This document shows positions 16,177 through 24,900 of a stretch of DNA of 64,000 nucleotides, piece after piece (position 1 is the stretch's first letter; each line of letters opens with the position of its first letter). The translations under genes were made by a program, and so were the position numbers. The stretch lies in NCBI RefSeq assembly GCF_003285005.1, contig NZ_QMFA01000001.1, positions 1 through 64,000 on the forward strand, given 5' to 3'. The notes under the pieces were generated by a model. That model did no database searches. It saw only the letters and a list, made by a program, of their open reading frames with translations, and was not told the origin of the DNA. The stretch is from Paenibacillus sp. YN15. Lineage in GTDB: Bacteria > Bacillota > Bacilli > Paenibacillales > NBRC-103111.

Positions 16177-19100
16177 TTGAGAAAAAGACGAAAATCAGAG
16201 CGAATCAGCCGGGTTTCCCTCACCATGATCTGCATGATGCTGGTCCAGATGCTGCTGCAGCCCTTTAGCGGCTTCAGCTTTGCGGCAGAGGCGGAGCCCA
16301 TTGAAGGCTTCACCTTAATAAAAAGCGCGGATAAGGCTGAGGTGCAGGTTGGCGAGGAGTTTTACTACACCATCTCCTTCCAGGCCGACAGTCCCACCGC
16401 CGTAGGCAAGGATATTATGATTCAGGATGTTCTGCCGCCGCAGTTCCAGCTTATTACTCCGCCCCCCGGCTGGTCCGCAAACGGGCAGACGCTTACGACT
16501 TACGTAGGACCCAGCTATCCCTTCCGGCTGGAATCCGGCTCAAGCACTGTTCACCAGTTCAAGGTGAAGGCGCGGCCAACGGGCAGCGCTTCTCCCGTCA
16601 CAACAGTCAATACTGTTGTAGCGACGGATTTGAGCGAGCCGGGACACCGCACGGAAGCAACCGCAACTGTCGTCATCAAGGCGGACCCGAATCCGTCCAC
16701 CCCAACACCCACACCGACCCCTACTCCCGTGGAAGTAACTTATAACCGATGGGAAACCTTCAAAACCCAGTTTACCGGCTATGATCCCGCAGTTCCGATT
16801 ATTGGCGGTCCCGTTACATATAAAGTGGGCATTAAAGGCGTGTCCGGCAGCAACGGTTCAGGAACTCTGAAGGATATCCAACTGGTGGATCAACTGCCAT
16901 GGACGCTGCCGCCGGGTGTGGAGGTGACCTTCCCCAATGCCGCTCCCCAGGGCAGCACCCGGGTTTATGATGAAGCAGCCAACACGGTTACCTGGAGTGT
17001 ATACAGCCTAAACGCCGGCCAAACCTTCGAGGATACGATTCAGGTGAAATTCCCGGATTATTACGGGTATGCGCAATATTCTCCCGTTGATCAGGTCAAC
17101 ACCGTGACCCTGGCCACCTACAGCATTACCGGAAACGGTACGGTAGGCGGCACCTCCAGCTCGGTAACGGCCAAGTTCGGCCCCCCTGTGGCGGCGGCTC
17201 CCGATTTGGTTAAGGAGAGGCAATACGAATACCGCTATCCCGGCCAGTGGCAAAAATACACCATCAGCGGCATTGCCAATGTGGTGAACAATGCCAACAG
17301 CGCCTTGACCGATCTGGTGCTGGTGGACCGTGTGCCTGCGGAAATGGATTTCACCTCGGTGACCCTTCCCGCCGGGTGGACCACCATCGAATATGAAACC
17401 AGCGCGGCTCCCGGCACCTGGAAACCGGCTGCCGGCGTTAATCCCAACGGCGCGGCCAGAACCCTCTCCATCGGCACCGGTGTGGGCAGCCCCATCCGCC
17501 TGACGGGAGACGAATATCTCACCGGCTTGAAGTGGACCTTTGCCAAGCTGGAGGCCGGAAAAACCATCGCCCCCATCACCCTGGAAGGCAAGGTGAGGGA
17601 ACAGCATCCGGCTACCCAGGCGCCTGTGTCCCACGGAACCACAGTGACCAACAATGTTTATCTGGATTACAGGCTGCTGGACACGGTTAATCCGGGCACA
17701 GTGCTTCAGGGCGTGCAGAAAACAGCCAGCGCCAGCTTCAAGATTAACGAGCCCAAACCCTGGCTGGCGGTCAAAAAGACCTTTGCCACCAATATGACCT
17801 ACGGCCCTCTGAACCATGTTCCGTTTACCATTCAAGTGGGCAATGATTTGAAGGCTACCGGCCCTTATCATAATCCGGTTATCTATGATGTGCTGCCTGC
17901 CGAATTCGAGTATTATACCGATCCCCTGATTGCCGATCCGGCGGCCGCTTTGGCCCAATCCTACAAGCTGGTCGGCGCTCCTGCGGGGCTGGCGAAGCCC
18001 AAGCTGGAGATTCTGCCTCCCGCCCCTGCCGCTTCCGCCTATGCGGGAAGAACTATCGTCAAGTGGTACTGGGATGAGCCGGTAAAGCTGAATCCCGGAG
18101 AGAGCTTCCAGCTGACCTATACGGCCAAGGTTAAAGCCGGCACGGAGCAAAGCAGCTCCGGTTATATCAACGATGCCTTTATTACCACCGCCGATTCGGC
18201 CACGTTCTGGTATGACGGCGATCCTGATCTGGACGGTCCGGTGCAGGGCGGTCCTGTTGACCGGGAGCGCTGGGAGCAGGCCCATGGGGCCATTGCCAAC
18301 CCCAACCTGCCTTCTGCGGACAATTACGGCTATTATGTACACAGTGCGGCCAAGGTTCCCATTGTGAAAATTGCCCTGGTGCAGTCCACCAAGTGGAACA
18401 GAGGGGATCTGGACCCGGTGTTTGTAGCCAGCGACAATTCGTCCTACGTGGGCGCTCCCGCTGTTCCGGTGCTTCCCTTTGACGCTCCGGATTCGCCGTC
18501 CTATACAGAATTCCCCCGTTACAGCGTAAGCTTCGAGGGAGGGACGGCAGACTACAAGGTGGTTATCCGCAACAGCGGCAATACCCGTCTGGGCAAAATT
18601 GATGTGTTGGATATTCTTCCCTATGTCGGCGACGCGGCGCTGCGGGTGTCGGGAACGAACTATAGTCCCCGCGGCTCCCAATGGCGGCCCAATCTGGCGG
18701 AGGTTCCCCCCTCCGGGATGAAGAGCTTCACTTCATCGGAGGCCACGGGAAGCAGGACGGTGGGATTCCGGCTGAACACCTATTACAGCAAGTCGGCGGA
18801 CCAGGATCAGGTGGTCAACTTCACCAATGCCGCCGGCCCCAAAACCGGCTGGGTTGCTCAGACTGACTTTACCGGCAGCGATTTGTCGGACATCAAATCC
18901 CTGTATTTCGAGATCACCAATATTACCGGCAGCGACGGCAGCCCGGGGCTGAAGGCCGGAGACTATATTGTGCTGGATTGGAAGATGGATGCCCCGGTGG
19001 GCGCGCCCAAGGGCAAAATCGCCTGGAACTCCTTCGCCATCCAGGCCCAGGAAATCAACAACGGCCTGAAGATGCTGCCCACAGCGCCCAATAAGGTAGG

Positions 19101-20817
19101 CTTTATTATTGACCCGACGGATGCGCATTTGCCGCTGGGTGAAATCGGCGATTTCGTCTGGTTTGACAGCGACCGCAACGGGCTGCAGAATGAACGGTTT
19201 GACGGCGACCCGCAGAAATCCGGGATCAACGGCATTACGGTGAATTTGTACAGAGCAGGTGAAGCGGCGCCCTTCAAATCCAGCAAAACGGGTTATGACG
19301 GCAGCGGCAATCCGGGGTATTATCTGTTCCAGGGTCTTGATCCGGGACAATATATTGTGGAATTTCTGGTTCCCAATGTTTATGAGGCGACTCAAACCAA
19401 TGCCGAAGGGCTGGACCCTGCTCATGCCAATGGCAACGACTCCAATTTCACAGTGAAGGGAGCTTCGTCGGGAGGCTTTACGCCATACCGCACAGATCCG
19501 ATTTCCTTAGGGACTGCGGAGAAAAACCGGACCATTGATTTGGGCCTTGTGGAATCAGGCCGGCCGGGTTATCCCAGCGCTGCTTTAACAAAGGAGATTA
19601 CCGGCGTGGAGCAGGGGACTGCCGCTGACGCCCCGATCTCCCAGGCGTATGCAACGGAAGGCAATCTGGTCAAATACGCCATTACCTTCACCAACACCTC
19701 CTCTGTGGTGCTGCACAACATCAAGCTTGCCGACCGGCTGGACCGGGGACAAAGCGGATTTGTATTTACCAAGCTGATCTATGACGGCCAGGAAGCGGCG
19801 TTGAACGGCAACGGCCACACCCATCCGGAGTTCATCAGCGGAATCAGCAACGATGGAACGGCGGCGGAGCCGTATGTGATCGTGCGCAGCCTTGATCCGG
19901 GCAAGAGCATCCGCCTGGAGGGGCAGTATCCGGTTGTAGCGGCGGATGCGGACGGCACGAATCTGGGCAACGAGGCCACCGCCTACTATAATGAGGCTTC
20001 GGAACCGCTGAAGGCCCCCGCGGAGCTGCCGATTGCCGGAATCCGGGTGGAGAAGACCGGGGATGTCTCCACCGTCACCCAGGCAGGAACCGTAGTCCAT
20101 TATACGGTGAAAATCACCAATACCGGCTCCGTGCCGCTCCATCAAGTGAAGCTGACGGATACCAAGGTGGCCAACCTTCCGGTTATCCCCCTTCTGGAGC
20201 CGGGAAAAACCTTCACTCACTCCTATGCCTACACGGTAAGCAGCGCCGATATAGCCGGCAGCCAGTTGGTCAATACGATAACGGCCAAACCGGAGGAACC
20301 GGTCCGCGGCAGCGATACCCATACCATTCCGGTGGGCGGCGGCAATGGCGGGCCGACGCCAACGCCAACGCCAACACCGACACCAACACCGACGCCAACA
20401 ACGGAGCCCACAAGTGATCCTACGTCCGAACCCACCTCGGAGCCCACGTCGGAGCCCACAGTGAGCCCGTCGCCGGGCACCGGCGGAACGCCGTCACCGT
20501 CGCCAACTCCCTTGGGATCTCCGGGGACGGAAACGGACATTGACGAGGAGACGCCGCCCCTGGGCGGGCCCAGTCCGACACCGGGCCTGACAGCAAGCCC
20601 GGCTCCCACACCGGGCGCTTCCGGAGGCAGCTCTCCCGCACCGACCCCCGGCTCTGAGGGCGGGGATGAGGTGATCCTGGGGGAAGAGAAGCCGCCTTTA
20701 GGGCCGCCGGGCGCATTGCCGGTTACCGGTGAGGACGGCAGGCTGGTCTGGGAGCTTACCGGCTTCGGCCTGCTTTGCCTCGGACTTCTGCTGCACCGAC
20801 GGCGCCGCAAGCTGTAA
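16177..20817 (+). CDS. Giant LPXTG-anchored surface protein with DUF11 and SdrD B-type domains
   Basis: A 1546-residue sortase substrate. TTG 16177 follows AAAGGAGTGA. The signal peptide spans about 1-37. Residues 40-165 form a DUF11-type beta module, then a Thr-Pro linker. Several long beta modules fill 185-980, and an SdrD B-type domain (GEIGDFVWFDSDRNG, about 986-1128) follows. Two DUF11-like repeats (about 1150-1390) have the pattern VEKTGDVSTVTQAGTVVHYT. A Pro/Thr/Ser stalk crosses the wall, and the end is LPVTG (1514-1518), a hydrophobic helix and HRRRRKL. It is expected to be wall-bound, probably an adhesin or matrix protein. It is paralogous over most of its length to the 1948-residue protein at 21965, with a sortase between them. 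Confidence 0.92.
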   Translation: MRKRRKSERISRVSLTMICMMLVQMLLQPFSGFSFAAEAEPIEGFTLIKSADKAEVQVGEEFYYTISFQADSPTAVGKDIMIQDVLPPQFQLITPPPGWSANGQTLTTYVGPSYPFRLESGSSTVHQFKVKARPTGSASPVTTVNTVVATDLSEPGHRTEATATVVIKADPNPSTPTPTPTPTPVEVTYNRWETFKTQFTGYDPAVPIIGGPVTYKVGIKGVSGSNGSGTLKDIQLVDQLPWTLPPGVEVTFPNAAPQGSTRVYDEAANTVTWSVYSLNAGQTFEDTIQVKFPDYYGYAQYSPVDQVNTVTLATYSITGNGTVGGTSSSVTAKFGPPVAAAPDLVKERQYEYRYPGQWQKYTISGIANVVNNANSALTDLVLVDRVPAEMDFTSVTLPAGWTTIEYETSAAPGTWKPAAGVNPNGAARTLSIGTGVGSPIRLTGDEYLTGLKWTFAKLEAGKTIAPITLEGKVREQHPATQAPVSHGTTVTNNVYLDYRLLDTVNPGTVLQGVQKTASASFKINEPKPWLAVKKTFATNMTYGPLNHVPFTIQVGNDLKATGPYHNPVIYDVLPAEFEYYTDPLIADPAAALAQSYKLVGAPAGLAKPKLEILPPAPAASAYAGRTIVKWYWDEPVKLNPGESFQLTYTAKVKAGTEQSSSGYINDAFITTADSATFWYDGDPDLDGPVQGGPVDRERWEQAHGAIANPNLPSADNYGYYVHSAAKVPIVKIALVQSTKWNRGDLDPVFVASDNSSYVGAPAVPVLPFDAPDSPSYTEFPRYSVSFEGGTADYKVVIRNSGNTRLGKIDVLDILPYVGDAALRVSGTNYSPRGSQWRPNLAEVPPSGMKSFTSSEATGSRTVGFRLNTYYSKSADQDQVVNFTNAAGPKTGWVAQTDFTGSDLSDIKSLYFEITNITGSDGSPGLKAGDYIVLDWKMDAPVGAPKGKIAWNSFAIQAQEINNGLKMLPTAPNKVGFIIDPTDAHLPLGEIGDFVWFDSDRNGLQNERFDGDPQKSGINGITVNLYRAGEAAPFKSSKTGYDGSGNPGYYLFQGLDPGQYIVEFLVPNVYEATQTNAEGLDPAHANGNDSNFTVKGASSGGFTPYRTDPISLGTAEKNRTIDLGLVESGRPGYPSAALTKEITGVEQGTAADAPISQAYATEGNLVKYAITFTNTSSVVLHNIKLADRLDRGQSGFVFTKLIYDGQEAALNGNGHTHPEFISGISNDGTAAEPYVIVRSLDPGKSIRLEGQYPVVAADADGTNLGNEATAYYNEASEPLKAPAELPIAGIRVEKTGDVSTVTQAGTVVHYTVKITNTGSVPLHQVKLTDTKVANLPVIPLLEPGKTFTHSYAYTVSSADIAGSQLVNTITAKPEEPVRGSDTHTIPVGGGNGGPTPTPTPTPTPTPTPTTEPTSDPTSEPTSEPTSEPTVSPSPGTGGTPSPSPTPLGSPGTETDIDEETPPLGGPSPTPGLTASPAPTPGASGGSSPAPTPGSEGGDEVILGEEKPPLGPPGALPVTGEDGRLVWELTGFGLLCLGLLLHRRRRKL

Positions 20818-20836
20818 AGCCCGCAAAAAGCATGAT

Positions 20837-20870
20837 GCCTCCGGAACAGTGCTCCGGAGGCTTTCTTTTT
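20837..20870 (+). terminator. Terminator after the first surface protein
   Basis: GCCTCCGGA (20837-20845) pairs with TCCGGAGGC (20853-20861), then TTTCTTTTT. Confidence 0.88.
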
Positions 20871-21047
20871 CGTCAATCCCGGGTATGCCTGAGCGAAAGG
20901 GATAATGGGCGAAAAGGGCCAGGGAGATGCCATACTCCCCGGCTTCCCTCTCCCAGTGAAAATTTTCCATTGTCCATCAGATGTAACGGAACGCAAAAAC
21001 CGTTATAGTGGAGGTATGCAGACTGCCGGAAGGGAGAGAAATGGCGC

Positions 21048-21767
21048 ATGGCAAAAAAACTATCGTACGTCCTCATATTGGCCGGCTTGCTGGTCATGCT
21101 GTTCCCTTATGCGCGGGAATGGTACTATGACTGGCGGCAGGAGCGGCTTCTGGGCGAGATGGAAAGCCAGCTTTTTCAAGCGGAGGAGCCGCCGGAAGCG
21201 GAAGCGGCCAAGGAGGCCGCCTACCGGGAGCTGTCCCGGCTGATGGCGCAGGAATCCAGCGGCGGCGCAGCAGCGGGTGAAGCTCCGGACGAAGCCGTTC
21301 CCGGTCCAGCCTCCCCGTCGCCGGGGGAAGAATCCGCCCAGCCTACGGCTGAGCCCAAGCCTACACCAACCCCTAACCCGGCTATCGCCATTTTGACCAT
21401 TGACAAAATCAACCTGAAGCTCCCGGTGCTGGAAGGGGCTACCCAGGAAAACATGAAGCTGGCGGCAGGCCATATGGTTGAAACTACTCCCTTGGGAGAA
21501 ACGGGGAATGCGGCCATCGCAGCCCACCGGGCGTTGACCAAAGGAAGGCTGTTCAACCGGCTGGACGAGGTGGAGGAGGGCGACCGGATCGTCATCGACC
21601 AAAAGGGCAAACGCACGGAATACATTGTCTTCCGGACGTTTTTGGTGGAGCCCGAGGATGTTTCGGTGCTGAAGGGCAGCAAAACAGAGAAAATCCTCAC
21701 CCTCATCACCTGCGACCCCGTAGTCAACGCCACTCACAGGCTGATTGTTCAAGCTAAAGAAGCATGA
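21048..21767 (+). CDS. Sortase, class D-like
   Basis: A 239-residue membrane-anchored transpeptidase that cleaves LPXTG between Thr and Gly and links the protein to peptidoglycan. Residues 6-21 are an N-terminal signal anchor, and a Pro/Thr-rich linker (80-110) leads to the sortase domain. Catalytic residues are visible: His160 in AAHRA, Cys222 in TLITCDP and Arg231 in THRLIV. The LXTC active-site context and small domain fit class D, but class E cannot be excluded. It sits between its two probable substrates, and each gene of the trio has its own terminator, so the three may be expressed separately. Confidence 0.93.
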   Translation: MAKKLSYVLILAGLLVMLFPYAREWYYDWRQERLLGEMESQLFQAEEPPEAEAAKEAAYRELSRLMAQESSGGAAAGEAPDEAVPGPASPSPGEESAQPTAEPKPTPTPNPAIAILTIDKINLKLPVLEGATQENMKLAAGHMVETTPLGETGNAAIAAHRALTKGRLFNRLDEVEEGDRIVIDQKGKRTEYIVFRTFLVEPEDVSVLKGSKTEKILTLITCDPVVNATHRLIVQAKEA

Positions 21768-21792
21768 TCTTGCAGAGAAAATCTGCATGTGG

Positions 21793-21827
21793 AAAAACGC
21801 CGCCGGATCAGTCCCGGCGGCGTTTTT
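21793..21827. terminator. Strong symmetrical terminator after the sortase gene
   Basis: AAAAACGCCGCCGG (21793-21806) pairs with CCGGCGGCGTTTTT (21814-21827), 14 bp, working in both directions. Confidence 0.9.
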
Positions 21828-21860
21828 GTGTCCATAGCAATTATTTAACTGGATATATTC

Positions 21861-21880
21861 TTTGTTCAGTATTTGTTCAG
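21861..21880 (+). promoter_or_regulatory. Paired TTTGTTCAG direct repeats upstream of the second surface protein
   Basis: TTTGTTCAG occurs at 21861-21869 and 21872-21880, one helical turn apart, about 85 bp before the start codon. This suits tandem binding of an activator, but no clear -35/-10 pair was found around it. Confidence 0.35.
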
Positions 21881-21964
21881 ACGGATCATGTATAGTTTTC
21901 GTGATAGAATGGGCAATTTTACCCTATTTATATGCCTAAAGTATCATGAGAGGAGATAGGATGG

Positions 21965-24900
21965 ATGAGGCTTAAACGCAAAACTGCCAAAATAAGCAGG
22001 ATTTCCATTGCGCTCATGTGGGTGATGCTGCTGCAGATGCTCCTGCAGCCTTTTGCGGGAATCAGCTTTGCCAGCACCCCGATTGATGGCTTCACCTTGA
22101 CTAAGGAGGCCGACAAGGCGGAGGTTGAGGTTGGAGAAGAGGTGGTGTACACGATCCGCTACCAAGTGGACGGTTCCACCGCGGTAGGAAAAACAGTCCA
22201 AATAAAGGATGTTGTTCCCTCCCAATTCGAGATCCTGGAGGTTCCGGCCGGATGGAGCAAAAGCGGTCAAACCGTGCAGCGTACGCAGGAGCTAGGTTCG
22301 GGGACAACTGTGGCTGATCAGATCAGAGTAAAGGCCAAACCCACCGGAAGCGCTTCTCCAGTCTCCACAGTCAACAAAGTAACGGCTACGGACCAGGGCG
22401 ATCCCAGCCGGGTTACAGAGGCTACAGCTTCCGTTACCATTAAGGCTGATCCCAATCCTGTTTCACCATCGCCGTCGCCCAATCCCACTCCCGTACAGGA
22501 CACCTACAATAAGTGGGAAACCTTCAAAACCCAGCTTACAGGATTGAGCAACAGCTCGATTCCCATTGTGGACGGCATAGTTACATATGAGGTAGGCATT
22601 AAAGGCACAGCCGGCAACACCGGCGCGGGAAATCTCACCAATATCACATTGGTGGATCAACTGCCTGCCAATCTTCCCGCCGGAGCCGAGGTTACGTTTC
22701 CCAATGACCCTCCGCCTAGTGGAAGCACCAGAGACTATGATCCGGGCAGCTCCACCATCACCTGGACCATTCCCAGTATCGGCGCCAGCCAGACCTTCAA
22801 GGATATCATTAAAGTAAAGTTCCCAGATAATTACGGCTACAGCTTTACAACAAGCAATCCCGAGTCGCAGATCAATACCGTTACGTTGGATACTTACAGC
22901 ATCGATGGGAAGGGTATTATCGGCGGCAGCAGCAGCTCGGTGACGACGAAGTTCGGCCCGCCTGTATCGGGGGCTCCGGTCTTGAGCAAATCCAGGCAGT
23001 ACGACTATCGCTATCCGGGCCAAACCCAGACCTTCACGATCAAGGGCATCAGCAATGTGATCTCCAATGCCAATTCGGCCTTGACTGATCTTGTTCTGGT
23101 GGATACCCTGCCGCCGGAGATGAGTTACAGCAAGATTAGGCTTCCGGCCGGCTGGAGTACGTTCCAATATGAAACCAGCTCCGGCGGGGGATGGAAAACT
23201 GCCACCGGACTGCCCACGGTCGGCACCGCCAGAGACCTGACAGTAGGCGGCACCGGGAATAATATTGTTGTGAACGCCGGCGAATACCTGACCAGAGTGA
23301 AATGGACCTTCGCCAAGCTGAATCCGGGCAGCACCATTTCCGATATTACGGTTACGGGCACCGTACTTGCCAATGCCAACGGAACGGGAACTCAGGTGAA
23401 GCATGGCGACACAGTAACCAATTCCGCGTATTTGGACTACAAGCTGCGGGATACGACTAACCCCGGCGTAATCATTCCCGGAGAACCGCTGACGGCTGCC
23501 GCTTCCTTCAAGATCAATGAGCCCAAGCCATGGCTGACGGTGGATAAAACCTATGACGACACCGTGCGCTACGGGCCGCTGATCAATGTGCCCTTCACCC
23601 TTCAGATTGGCAATGATCTGAAGGCAACAGGACCATATGAGAATCCGGTCATTTACGATGTGCTTCCCGCCGAATTCGATTATTATACCAATCCCAAGAT
23701 CGCCGATGCGGCAGTGGCACTTGCGCAGTCCTTCCAGCTTGTTAACGCGCCTTCCGGATTGTCCAACCCCAAAATTGAAATTATTCCGGCTGCGGCCTCT
23801 CCTTATCCCGGCCGCACCATTGTGAAGTGGTACTGGGATGAAAGTGAAGGGGTGAAGCTGCTGCCTGGACAAAGCTTCACGATCAGGTATGAGGGAGTAG
23901 TAAAGGCCGGCACGGCGCAGAACAGCCCAGGCTACACCAATGATGTGTATATCACTACCGCCAGCCAGAACAAGGAATTCTGGTATACCGACGACCCGGA
24001 TTGGCCGGCCAATCAGGATGCGGCTCCCGATCTTGACAGCTGGAGAACCCGTCATCCTGGCATCCATAATAGCGTACTGCCTTCCACTGACAACAATGCT
24101 TATTACGTTCATGACGATGTAAAAATTCCGATTGTCAAAACAGCCCTGGTCCAATCCACCAAGTGGAACAGGGGAGATCTGGAGCCGATTTTCCGGGCAA
24201 GCGACAATCCCGCTTATCAGGGGGAACCTGCTTTGCCGGTCATCCCGTTTGACTCTGAGGGAAATCCCCAGTATACCGAATTTCCCCGGTACAGCGTAAC
24301 GTTTGAAGGGGGAACGGCGGATTATAAGCTGGCTATCCGCAACAGCGGCAATACCCGGATTGGAAAAATCGATGTTCTGGATATTTTGCCGTATGTAGGG
24401 GATTCCGCCCTGCGCGTCTCCGGGACTGCACTGACGCCGAGAGGCTCCCAATGGAAACCGAATCTGGCTGAGGTTCTTCCCTCAGGTGCCAAGACATTCA
24501 CGTCGTCTTCGGCAACCGGCAGCAAGACGGTTGAATACCAACTGACCGCCTATTACAGCAAATCCTCCGATCAGGATAAGGTAGTAAATTTCACGAACGC
24601 AACGGGCGGAAAGAGCGGATGGGTTGCCCAAACCGCCCACAGCAGCGATAATCTGACAGACATCAAGTCACTGTATTTTGCAATCACCGGCATCAAAGGC
24701 AGCGACGGCGAAAACGGGCTGGCTCCGGGAGACTATATCGTCCTGGATTGGAAGATGGATGCTCCGGTAGGAGCGCCAACGGGGGAAATTGCCTGGAACT
24801 CCTTCGCCATTCAGGCTCAGGAAATCAATAACGGCCTGAAGATGCTGCCCACCGCCCCCAATAAAGTAGGTTTTATTGTTGACCCGAATAGCGTTCACGT

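Noticed and set aside
22463-24451. A 662-codon minus-strand open frame inside the second surface protein, with a similar 557-codon one at 17008-18681
   Set aside because: Both are antisense to conserved parts of paralogous genes, so their similarity follows from the sense strand.
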